Shown: positions 1 to 8,426 of the stretch, one piece after another
Numbering within the stretch: position 1 is the stretch's first letter
Layout: each line of letters begins with the position of its first letter
Assembly (NCBI RefSeq): GCF_001469215.1
Contig: NZ_LOFH01000011.1
Coordinates: forward strand, 62,001 to 126,000
DNA from: Pseudoalteromonas sp. H105
GTDB taxonomy: Bacteria > Pseudomonadota > Gammaproteobacteria > Enterobacterales > Alteromonadaceae
Length of the DNA stretch: 64,000 nucleotides
Direction: 5' to 3'
The notes under the pieces: generated by a model
What the model was told of the DNA's origin: nothing
The model's input: only the letters and a program-made list of their open reading frames with translations
The model's database searches: none
Translations under genes and position numbers: made by a program

Positions 1-305
1 GAAACGGGTTTGAGCAAGTAGTCTGTAACATTTAAATCAAAGCCAGCTAGGGCATATTCTTGATAGGCACTATTGATAATTACTTGCGGCGGATTAGCGA
101 GCGCCTTTAATAGTTCGAGCCCTGTTAATTCTGGCATATTAATGTCAAGAAACACTAAATCAATACCTGGTTTGGCAAGCACACATAAGGCATCTTGAGC
201 GCTATAGTATTGGCCTACCACATTTATATTAGTGTGTTCTGTTAAATGATGCAGCAGCACTTGGTGCGCCAATGGCTCGTCATCAACAATGATGGCTTTT
301 ATCAT
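1..305 (-). CDS. LytTR-type response regulator, N-terminal receiver part (cut by window edge)
   Basis: The 101 visible codons encode a CheY-like receiver domain. It has the acidic pair D8-D9, the phospho-acceptor D54 in FLDINMP and the conserved K99 in LLKP. The output domain lies outside the window; a LytTR DNA-binding domain is inferred from the partner kinase, because LytS/YehU-type kinases normally pair with LytTR regulators. The ATG overlaps the TGA of the upstream kinase by four bases (ATGA), so the two are translationally coupled. The system probably controls the divergent ABC genes, but no binding site was identified. Confidence 0.9.
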   Translation of the reverse strand, partial: MIKAIIVDDEPLAHQVLLHHLTEHTNINVVGQYYSAQDALCVLAKPGIDLVFLDINMPELTGLELLKALANPPQVIINSAYQEYALAGFDLNVTDYLLKPV

Positions 306-1810
306 TTTTGCAGCTCCAAGGTCAGTGTTGTTTGCCATATTGCATCTTGCTTATGGGTTATTAGTGAATGTTTATTAGGGTATAAAAGTTGCAGTCGTTT
401 TTGTAAATTAGCAAGCCCCATCCCTTGTTCTTTTTTGGCTACTCGAGCGGGTATTGGATTGGCGCAATATAGCGTTAAAGTATTGTTATTGATTGTTATT
501 TCAATTGATACATGTGTTTTGTCGCTCGCGGGTTCAACCCCATGTTTTATGGCGTTTTCGACAATAATAATCAATAGCAGCGGTGTGATACTCAAGGCGT
601 CAAAATTGTTTGGCCAAACAAGGTTAAACTCACATTTATTTGCGCTTCTTATATTTTGTAATTCAATAAAGCTTTTAAGGTAGTCTAGCTCTTTTTCTAG
701 AGGCACTGATGATTTTTGCCCTTCATAAACTGTGTAGCGTAGTAGATCAGCTAAATGCAGCACCAACTGTGGAGCTTGTTCTGATTTTGTTAGCGTAAGC
801 GCATATAAGTTATTTAATGTATTAAATAAAAAGTGAGGGTTCACTTGTTGTTGGAGTAATTTTAGTTCGGTTTGAGTTTGCTGTTTAGCGACCTCATTTA
901 ACTTGCTTTGTTGCTGTTGACGCTCAAATGCTAAAATAATCGGTGTGCTTATAACAAGAAAAAACAGCATAAACTGATAATTGTATTTGTTAAAGATCTC
1001 TTGGCTGCCACTTGGGGTTAGGTTTGGAATGTGAGCAGGTAAATTGTTTACAGGTAATGTAAGAACAGCAGCAATCAATAAAGGAGTCAGCACCGCGATT
1101 ACAATGATACATGCAGCAACAAAGGTAAACACACCATGGGTAGCAAGCAAGTGACGAATAAGCAGGTAGCGGTTCAATAAGTATAAGCCATAAAGTATTG
1201 CAACATACACGCTAAGTTGCCAAAAATAAGTCATAAATTGGCTAAATTGGGAGATTATTTTACTCGGCTCAATTATCAATTCGAATGGCTGATTTAGGAA
1301 AGGGTTTTCATGTGTGTTGAGTACCCCAGCCATGATGAAAGACCAGCAAAAGAGGAGTATTAACACTACATTATCTAACGATATTAATGAGCTATACCAG
1401 TTACTGATGAATGACTTGTGGTTTGCTGTGGTGCACTGAGATAGCAGCCAAATGCTACTTGCTCCAGTGCATAAAACCCACCCTTGCAGTCCAAGGTGTT
1501 GCCAATGGGCAAATTGTGGAAACAGCACATTGAGCGCGTATATCAAGATAGGGTAAGCAATAAAACCTAACAACCAGCTTATTAAGGCTAGCCTTAATGG
1601 CTGTTTAAATGCCATTACATGGGCGATTAAAAAAGGCAGGCATGCGAAAATAAGTTGCGTATTTATTTGTAAATAATGCGCCGTTGAGCTGAGCCTTAAC
1701 GATAGAAAGCGAATATGGGCTTCAAGCAAAATTGCAGCCAATAGAGGCAGTAATACAATAACATATTTTACCTTAATTCGTTGTGATAAAAAGGAAATAA
1801 CCGCTTGCAC
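302..1810 (-). CDS. LytS/YehU-type membrane sensor histidine kinase
   Basis: This is a 502-residue kinase whose N-terminal half (about 1-290) carries several hydrophobic membrane segments. It is followed by a short coiled region and the His_kinase motif QQQVNPHFLFNTLNNL with phospho-accepting H326. The C-terminal HATPase part shows the N box (IVENAIKHG) and a glycine box (GMGLANLQKRL). It signals to the overlapping response regulator. The start is GTG at 1810, preceded by an AGG about seven bases upstream; an ATG two bases further upstream is out of frame. The membrane domain matches no sensor that I recognise, so the stimulus is unknown. The divergent ABC operon begins about 230 bp away and is the likely target. 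Confidence 0.9.
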   Translation of the reverse strand: MQAVISFLSQRIKVKYVIVLLPLLAAILLEAHIRFLSLRLSSTAHYLQINTQLIFACLPFLIAHVMAFKQPLRLALISWLLGFIAYPILIYALNVLFPQFAHWQHLGLQGWVLCTGASSIWLLSQCTTANHKSFISNWYSSLISLDNVVLILLFCWSFIMAGVLNTHENPFLNQPFELIIEPSKIISQFSQFMTYFWQLSVYVAILYGLYLLNRYLLIRHLLATHGVFTFVAACIIVIAVLTPLLIAAVLTLPVNNLPAHIPNLTPSGSQEIFNKYNYQFMLFFLVISTPIILAFERQQQQSKLNEVAKQQTQTELKLLQQQVNPHFLFNTLNNLYALTLTKSEQAPQLVLHLADLLRYTVYEGQKSSVPLEKELDYLKSFIELQNIRSANKCEFNLVWPNNFDALSITPLLLIIIVENAIKHGVEPASDKTHVSIEITINNNTLTLYCANPIPARVAKKEQGMGLANLQKRLQLLYPNKHSLITHKQDAIWQTTLTLELQK

Positions 1811-2036
1811 ATTTCACCTAACTATAATTTTAACTTCACACCACTTTACCTTTTAAACATCAATAACACATCTTTACACAGCTAAAAAACCTCAAATAAT
1901 GATGAAAGTAAGGTTTTTAATGATGAGTAGCCAATTTTTCCTCTTATCCCTTATTTTTTGGCTTTGATCATTACTTGCTAGCTGTTTTGTTAGGTGTTGC
2001 TTAATGTGGCTATTCGTCAATTAAGGAGCGCAATAG

Positions 2037-2909
2037 ATGCTGACACTTACAAATATAAATAAAAAATACGCAGATGGTACGCATGCATTAAATGATGTGA
2101 ATATTCGCTTGCCTGCTGGCATGATTGGTTTACTTGGTCCAAATGGGGCGGGTAAATCAAGCTTAATGCGCACCCTTGCGTGTTTGCAAAGCGTTGATAA
2201 TGGTCATGTAGATTTTGACGGTTTAGATGTGTTGCAACATCCCGAACAGATGCGCAAACAGCTGGGCTATTTACCGCAACAATTTGGCGTCTATCCAAAT
2301 ATGAGTTGTATTGCATTGCTAGAACATATTGCAATTTTAAAAGGACTCAATAAAAAAGACCGAAAGCAGCAAATAAGTGAGCTTTTGGCTCTGTTAAATT
2401 TATCTTCGTTTGCCAGCAAAAAGGTGAGCCACTTTTCGGGTGGGATGAAACAACGCTTTGGTATTGCACAAGCGTTGCTTGGCTCCCCTAAACTGATTAT
2501 TTTAGATGAACCAACCGCAGGACTCGACCCTGCAGAGCGTGAAAGCCTCAACAATTTATTGGTGACCATTAGTCAACAGCGCCTAGTGCTGTTATCGACC
2601 CACATTGTAGAAGACATAGAAAATCAGTGTCACTTTGTTGCAATGATTAACCAAGGCCAGCTAATTCAAAGTGGTGAAGTGGCCGCTCTTATCAATCCAT
2701 TGTATGGATGTGTATGGCTGCTAGACACCCTTCCAAGTGAACTACCGAAAGAGAGTTTGGTACTAAACAAAAGTTATCGATATGGCAAACCTTCATTTCG
2801 TGTTTATGCCAAAGTGCTCCCCGCTGAAAGTGCAGTACCCGCAGAACCGACACTGCAAGATAGCTATTTTTATGAATTGAAAGCACGAGGGGGTCACGCA
2901 TGTTATTGA
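2037..2909 (+). CDS. ABC transporter ATP-binding protein
   Basis: This 290-residue ABC ATPase has all the expected motifs in order: Walker A GPNGAGKSS, Q-loop LPQQFG, signature FSGGMKQR, Walker B LIILDEPTAGLD and H-loop STHIVEDIE. The C-terminal 70 residues are a variable tail. Its stop overlaps the start of the next gene by ten bases, so it forms one transcription unit with the permease/M1 fusion at 2900. The sequence resembles ATPases of ABC-2-type exporters. The substrate is unknown; a peptide or a cell-envelope factor would fit the peptidase-fused partner. Confidence in the family is high and in the substrate low. Confidence 0.95.
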   Translation: MLTLTNINKKYADGTHALNDVNIRLPAGMIGLLGPNGAGKSSLMRTLACLQSVDNGHVDFDGLDVLQHPEQMRKQLGYLPQQFGVYPNMSCIALLEHIAILKGLNKKDRKQQISELLALLNLSSFASKKVSHFSGGMKQRFGIAQALLGSPKLIILDEPTAGLDPAERESLNNLLVTISQQRLVLLSTHIVEDIENQCHFVAMINQGQLIQSGEVAALINPLYGCVWLLDTLPSELPKESLVLNKSYRYGKPSFRVYAKVLPAESAVPAEPTLQDSYFYELKARGGHACY

Positions 2910-5900
2910 TCAATGAGCTTCGCTTTATCATTCGTCAGCCATTGCTTTGGCTGTGCTTTTTAGCAGCTCCTTTATTTGCGTATACATTGTCAGCAGGGTT
3001 AGCTGTTGAAGGGAGTGATGCGATAAACCAATTAAAGCTGCACCTAGTTACACTACAAATGATGCAACTTGCTTTACTGACAGGTGCGCTTGCACCGACA
3101 TTTTTTTTACGAGATCAAATTCACAATATGCACGAGCTTGTGGCTGCGACACCTGTTACGTTAAAGCAACGCGCTTTGCTACGTTTGAGTGCTTTGGTGC
3201 TGTGTGTATTTGCCATTGCATTTATTAGTATGCTGGTGATGGTTGTAACACAATTGTTCAGTAAAGAGTTTGACTGGCAAATTATTAATCTACTGGCTGC
3301 TAATAGCCTTTTTGTGTTGTTTCCTAATACGTGTCTGCTCAGTGTAATTGCATTTTGGTTTTGTCAAAAGTTCAGCAGTGCTTTGGTGAATTATGTGGTA
3401 TTTGCAGCTTTGTGGATTGGCTACTTACTGCTTGCAAGTGTTACTGGTAATCCTATATTGGCAGGCAGTAGTATTATCAGTGAAACTAGCTATCAACTAT
3501 TTATATGGTTAGACCCTTTCGCATACACCACCATTATAGCCAGCTTTATTGAACCCCAAGGGGTGGTCATAGCTGTTAATCGGGGGCTGATCTTATTACT
3601 CACAAGTCTTATCTGTTTTAGTGCTGTAGCAAGTAATGGGTCTAACTCGTTTAGTAAGCCAGCAAAAAATACAGTGAGCAAGCTACAATCCGTTACAGTA
3701 GCAAATGCCTCGTACCGACCTGTGGCTGCAAAAAATCATGGACTAGCGATATTAATCACGTTCTATAAAGTAGCGTTTTTCAATGTATTAAAGCATCCAA
3801 TAACATTAATAATTTTATTAGCTTGGCCGGCCATGGTGTTTAATAATGTTGCTTCTTCTGCTGCCTATGCTGAGCCATTGAGTGTAATAAATGTAACCAG
3901 CATTGATGCTATTCGTCACTATGCTTTTGATATGCAAATACTGTTTGGGTGTTTGCTGATGGTACTTTGGAGCTGGCAAATTAGTTGTTATGCAAAGCGC
4001 TTTAATATGGCTGAGCTAATTGCTGCAACGCCTATCAAAACGGCCACTATCTTACATAGCCAATTCCTCGCATTGACTACCCTGGTTATTATTTTTTCAA
4101 CGATGACCTTTGTGGGCGCTTCTTTAGCGCAGTGGTTTATCGATAGTCAATATAGCGCGTACGACCATGTATATGTTCTATGTTTAACGGCACTGCCCTT
4201 AATGCTGATTGGCTGGGTAACGGTGTGTGTATTTAATATTTGTCGTTCAACACTGGTTGCTGGAGCAATCATTTTTTTGATGCTGTTGCTAAAATTTACA
4301 CCCGTTATGACTTATTTTGGACTCACCCACACATTTTGGAGCCTAGCTTGGACGCCATTACAGCCGCCGAGTGAATTTTGGGGTTACCGAGCAAGTATAA
4401 GTAGTTATTGGCCCTATATGCAGGTTTGGTTACCAGCCTGTATAAGCTTAATATTGCTAACGTGTGTGTTTAGTCACCGCGGTACGGGGCTTGATAGGCG
4501 CGAAGTTGTGCGAAAAGATGCCTGGCTAATTATGCCGGTATTGCTCTGCGTTGGCTTATTTTTGCAATTACACCTACGTTTAGTTGATGAAAAGCCCCTC
4601 ACCAATTCACATAAACGTGAAGCCTTTAAAGCCAATTATGAAAAGAGCTTTACTGATTGGCAGCATAAGTTGCAGCCTCAAGTTAGCCATATTGATGCAA
4701 ACATTGATTTTTACCCGCATCAGCAGTTTGCTAAGTTTGATCTGACTTACACCTTAAAAAATCTTCACCCAACAGCTATTAAGCAAATTTTAGTGGGCAG
4801 AGCAGGGTTTTATAAATGGGCGAATGTTAAGATTGACGGTGCGACCCAAATTGCGTTTTACCCTGACTTAAATCAAGCCGTTTATGAGTTTGATATGGCA
4901 TTAAAACCGCATGAAACTCGACAATTAACCACAGAGTTTGAGATTCATCAAGCAACACTGTGGCCTGCTGGTGGGCATCAAATAATTACGCCTGAATTTA
5001 GTTATATTCGCGCTGTTCCTGCGTTGCCAACCATTGGATATCAAGTCAACTATGAGCTAACCGACACACATTTGCGCGCTCAATATGGTTTGCAACAAAA
5101 GGGTCGGCCTTTAGCTTCAACATTATTTAATGAGCAGCAAAAACGGCCTGAACACTACGAGCGCATAACGATGTCGAGCACAATATCAACGGCAGCGGGG
5201 TATCAAGTTGTGACACAGGGCAAGCAACTTACACATCAGCTTAAGCAGGGCCGTGAGATATTTGAGTTTAAAACACTAACTGAAATTAATAACTTACCAG
5301 CTTGGCTGTCAGTGCCTTTTAATGCTGAATCTAAAAAGCATGACGGTGTTACCTTACACGTATTTGCAAATAAAAAAGAGATGCCTGAGCGTTCAGATGC
5401 AATTGCCGTTAATTTTCAAGCAATGATCGACACACTTGATTGGTTTAAAAATAATATTGTTGCTTACAAACCAAAGCAATTGAGCATACTTGCGGCCCCA
5501 TCATTTGGGGGCACTGGCTATGCCTTACCACAAATAATATTAATTGAAGATACCGTAGGTTTTAGGGCTAGGCCAGGCGATGATGCCGGTTTTGATCAGC
5601 GTTATCGCCGTGCAGTCCATGAAACCGCGCATCAATGGTTTGGCCACGATATTGGCAATAGTGTGCCTGCTGACAGTGCCTTTTTAATTGAATCGATGGC
5701 AAAATATATCGAGTTGGTGGTCATAGAAAAACACTACGGCAAAGCGGCTATGAACGCTTTAGTCGATTATGAAACACAGCGATACGAGCAAGCATCACGT
5801 ATGGATATTACCGCTAAAATGGCATTGATTGATTCAAATAAAAGCTATGATCAATATTCAAGAGCCACTATCGCATTTGCAAAATTAAGGGATGAAATAG

Positions 5901-6055
5901 GTGATGACGCGATAATTAAGGCACTTAAGTTTGTATGGCAAAAGCATGCGCACCCAAATCGGCCAGCCACTGCAATGGACTTTATTTTTGCGTTAAAAGA
6001 GCAAGTTGAACCAAAGTTAAGTAGATTAATTGATGAATTGTTTTTGCAAAACTGA
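2900..6055 (+). CDS. ABC-2-type permease fused to an M1 aminopeptidase-like domain
   Basis: This 1051-residue protein has two parts. Residues about 1-560 hold two sets of hydrophobic segments, like two ABC-2 permease halves. Residues about 570-1051 form a soluble domain with the M1 gluzincin motif HETAHQWFGHD. A zinc-ligand glutamate in LIESMAKY follows 19 residues after the second histidine; classical M1 enzymes have 18, and this one-residue-longer spacing is usual in the permease-fused subfamily. The topology suggests that the peptidase domain faces the periplasm, which is an inference. It overlaps the ATPase gene by ten bases, and the two probably form one complex. A strong hairpin follows the stop at 6158-6187. 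Confidence 0.88.
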   Translation: MLLINELRFIIRQPLLWLCFLAAPLFAYTLSAGLAVEGSDAINQLKLHLVTLQMMQLALLTGALAPTFFLRDQIHNMHELVAATPVTLKQRALLRLSALVLCVFAIAFISMLVMVVTQLFSKEFDWQIINLLAANSLFVLFPNTCLLSVIAFWFCQKFSSALVNYVVFAALWIGYLLLASVTGNPILAGSSIISETSYQLFIWLDPFAYTTIIASFIEPQGVVIAVNRGLILLLTSLICFSAVASNGSNSFSKPAKNTVSKLQSVTVANASYRPVAAKNHGLAILITFYKVAFFNVLKHPITLIILLAWPAMVFNNVASSAAYAEPLSVINVTSIDAIRHYAFDMQILFGCLLMVLWSWQISCYAKRFNMAELIAATPIKTATILHSQFLALTTLVIIFSTMTFVGASLAQWFIDSQYSAYDHVYVLCLTALPLMLIGWVTVCVFNICRSTLVAGAIIFLMLLLKFTPVMTYFGLTHTFWSLAWTPLQPPSEFWGYRASISSYWPYMQVWLPACISLILLTCVFSHRGTGLDRREVVRKDAWLIMPVLLCVGLFLQLHLRLVDEKPLTNSHKREAFKANYEKSFTDWQHKLQPQVSHIDANIDFYPHQQFAKFDLTYTLKNLHPTAIKQILVGRAGFYKWANVKIDGATQIAFYPDLNQAVYEFDMALKPHETRQLTTEFEIHQATLWPAGGHQIITPEFSYIRAVPALPTIGYQVNYELTDTHLRAQYGLQQKGRPLASTLFNEQQKRPEHYERITMSSTISTAAGYQVVTQGKQLTHQLKQGREIFEFKTLTEINNLPAWLSVPFNAESKKHDGVTLHVFANKKEMPERSDAIAVNFQAMIDTLDWFKNNIVAYKPKQLSILAAPSFGGTGYALPQIILIEDTVGFRARPGDDAGFDQRYRRAVHETAHQWFGHDIGNSVPADSAFLIESMAKYIELVVIEKHYGKAAMNALVDYETQRYEQASRMDITAKMALIDSNKSYDQYSRATIAFAKLRDEIGDDAIIKALKFVWQKHAHPNRPATAMDFIFALKEQVEPKLSRLIDELFLQN

Positions 6056-6157
6056 GAAAAGGGAGCGAGCAGCGAAGGCTAGTAGTTGATTTTCAAATAT
6101 TGACAGGAAGGTGGATGTCATTTGATTGGATGTTAATTGTTTTGCATAGCTATACCC

Positions 6158-6187
6158 AAATAAGGCCTATGAGAATAGGCCTTATTT
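6158..6187. terminator. Bidirectional hairpin terminator between convergent genes
   Basis: A perfect 13-bp stem (6158-6170 pairing with 6175-6187) closes a GAGA loop. It ends in AAAT/ATTTT runs on both sides, so it can terminate both the ABC/M1 gene (+) and the subtilisin-like gene (-). Confidence 0.85.
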
Positions 6188-6220
6188 TCGGTTTGTGTAT
6201 TTATTAACTGTTATTTAAAG

Positions 6221-8074
6221 TTAGTAAGATGCCACAATACTTGCGCCGGAGAATGCAGTGTATCCGCGTAAAATTATGTAGTACTTGCCGCCTTGTCCTG
6301 AGTTTAAGCTACACGTTTCGTTGTTTCCGTTTAGGTACGGACGGCAGTCGTAATTGTTTGTTGTTGGCTGAGACCCTTTTCGAACATACAAGTCTGCATC
6401 ACCTGTTCCACCGGACATACTGACATTTAATACAGCATTTGCTGGCACATCAATGGTGTAAATTAGCTCTTGGCTTCGTGACCCAGCAAGTCCATTTATT
6501 GGCACGCCATTGGTTAGGCAGTTACTGCCACACGATGCATTACCATCAAACGTACCCGTTAAATTAGCGCCACTATATTGGCTGTAACCATTGATCATAA
6601 CCCACCAGTCACCCGCTTGCGGGTTGGTGAATGAGCAGCTTTCAGTATTTCCATTTTTGTATGGTCGGCAGTTGTAACTATTTACTGATGGTTTTTGCCC
6701 AACTTGAACATACATATCAGCATCACCAGAGCCACCATTCATATCAAAAGTGAGTGCGGATGTGCCAGCGGGTACAACCAACTTATAAAATGTATTTGAC
6801 CCTTGTGCACCTGATACGTTTACACTTTGCCCATTGGTTAGTTCATTTTCGATGGGTGGATCAATGACACCACCATCTAATGTGTAAAGTAACTCATTTG
6901 GTGAGCCTGATTTGGCATCAGAGACCGTGTTTTTTGTGCTACGCTGGCTGAGTTTTGTGTCAATCTGGGATGGACTCAAGCTCGGGGTTTCATCAAGAAA
7001 TAGTGCGACGGCTCCTGCCACATGTGGCGCAGCCATAGAGGTGCCACTGATTGTATTGGTTGCCGTATTTGAATTGTACCATGCAGATTTTATGCTTGAC
7101 CCTGGTGCGTATATATCTAAGCAATTACCGTAGTTAGAAAAACTAGAACGACTGTCATTACTTGTTGTGGAGCCAACGGTTATTGCGTTTGCGGCGCGAG
7201 CAGGGGAGTAGTTACACGCGTTTCTATTATCGTTACCTGCGGCCACAATAAAACTAACACCTGCTGCAACGGCATTATTCACTGCATCGTCTGTTGCCTG
7301 TGATGCCCCACCCCCTAAGCTCATGTTTGCTACCGACGGGCCGGACGCATTATTTTTTACCCAGTTAATCCCTGCAATCACCCCTGAATTTGAGCCAGAG
7401 CCGTTACAGCCTAATACTCGTACACCTACGATATTGACATTTTTAGCCACTCCGTAAGCGCTGCCCCCGATGGTACCCGCTACGTGAGTACCATGACCAT
7501 TACAGTCAGTTGCATCTGCGTCATTGTCTATAAAATCATAGCCATGAGAAGCACGGTTACCAAATTCGTTGTGGCTTATACGCACACCGGTGTCAATTAC
7601 ATAGGCTGTTACGCCGGAGCCATCAAAATCATAATAATAATTTGAGTCTAACGGGAGGGATTGTTGATCGATACGGTCTAGACCCCATATTGCATTTGGC
7701 TGATTTGCGTTGGTTTGTGCTAAGGGGTTAACCGACATCAATTGATCTTGTTCAATGTATTCTATATTGGGATTAGTGAGCATTTGTTGTATTTTTTGTG
7801 CTGATGCATTAACAACGACACCGTTCAAAACGCCCCCAAACTCTTGAGCAATATCAACATTATAAAGGTTACTCAAACTGGCCGATTGTGTGTTGGCAAA
7901 GTCAGCAATTGCATCACTACTTTGAATATTCAGCACCGAGGGGGTTTTGAACACAACAATATATTTACCTTCAATGGCTCGGTTTGTGTCGACGCTCAGC
8001 AATTCAGCAGCATGAGTTTGGCCCGCAGATAAACCGATGAGTACAGCAAAACTTAGAGAACTTAATTTACGCAT
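6221..8074 (-). CDS. Secreted subtilisin-like (S8, proteinase K type) serine protease with two PPC domains
   Basis: This 617-residue pre-pro-protease starts with a signal peptide ending near THAA. An I9 inhibitor-type propeptide follows (about 35-115, containing GKYIVVFK and IEYIEQD). The S8 catalytic domain has D161 (VIDTG), H194 (GHGTHVAG) and S346 (GTSMAAPH), plus the oxyanion-hole region AAGNDN. Two PPC domains (about 410-505 and 520-617) share the GGTGDADLYV and CRPY features with the PPC domain of the collagenase at 25720. PPC domains are commonly cleaved off after export and can help bind protein substrates. The enzyme probably acts outside the cell as a general protease. The gene is monocistronic. 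Confidence 0.95.
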   Translation of the reverse strand: MRKLSSLSFAVLIGLSAGQTHAAELLSVDTNRAIEGKYIVVFKTPSVLNIQSSDAIADFANTQSASLSNLYNVDIAQEFGGVLNGVVVNASAQKIQQMLTNPNIEYIEQDQLMSVNPLAQTNANQPNAIWGLDRIDQQSLPLDSNYYYDFDGSGVTAYVIDTGVRISHNEFGNRASHGYDFIDNDADATDCNGHGTHVAGTIGGSAYGVAKNVNIVGVRVLGCNGSGSNSGVIAGINWVKNNASGPSVANMSLGGGASQATDDAVNNAVAAGVSFIVAAGNDNRNACNYSPARAANAITVGSTTSNDSRSSFSNYGNCLDIYAPGSSIKSAWYNSNTATNTISGTSMAAPHVAGAVALFLDETPSLSPSQIDTKLSQRSTKNTVSDAKSGSPNELLYTLDGGVIDPPIENELTNGQSVNVSGAQGSNTFYKLVVPAGTSALTFDMNGGSGDADMYVQVGQKPSVNSYNCRPYKNGNTESCSFTNPQAGDWWVMINGYSQYSGANLTGTFDGNASCGSNCLTNGVPINGLAGSRSQELIYTIDVPANAVLNVSMSGGTGDADLYVRKGSQPTTNNYDCRPYLNGNNETCSLNSGQGGKYYIILRGYTAFSGASIVASY

Positions 8075-8378
8075 TACTTAATCCTTTTTGGATAGTTATT
8101 GTTTGAAACGCAATCCAAAAGATAGTTGGAGAGTACAATAAGTAAACATTAAATTAACATTTAATTAACTAAAATGTAAATGTTTGTAAACAAATTTTTC
8201 TGTTTTAGGGTTTTTTGTTGTTATATTAAGTACGTAGCAATTATTTATAGTTGACGGTATTCAGGCTTTTTTGCTTGTCGGTATTGACGTAATAAATTCG
8301 ATGTATTTAATTTTTAGTGAGTCAAAGTATTCATAAGTGATGTCTACTAAAACGCATTTGTTTAGGCGTTGAATTAAA
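8075..8378. other. Intergenic region upstream of the S8 protease
   Basis: This AT-rich spacer of about 300 bp holds the protease promoter region. I see no gene, clear operator or repeat in it. Confidence 0.6.
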
Positions 8379-8407
8379 AAAGCCGCTCATTTTAGTCAAG
8401 CGGCTTT
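8379..8407 (-). terminator. Rho-independent terminator of the trehalose-locus TonB receptor
   Basis: The stem AAAGCCGCT/AGCGGCTTT (8379-8387 with 8399-8407) is followed on the minus strand by a run of T residues. It lies 20 bp after the receptor stop. Confidence 0.88.
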
Positions 8408-8426
8408 GGGTATTGATACAGGGGGG

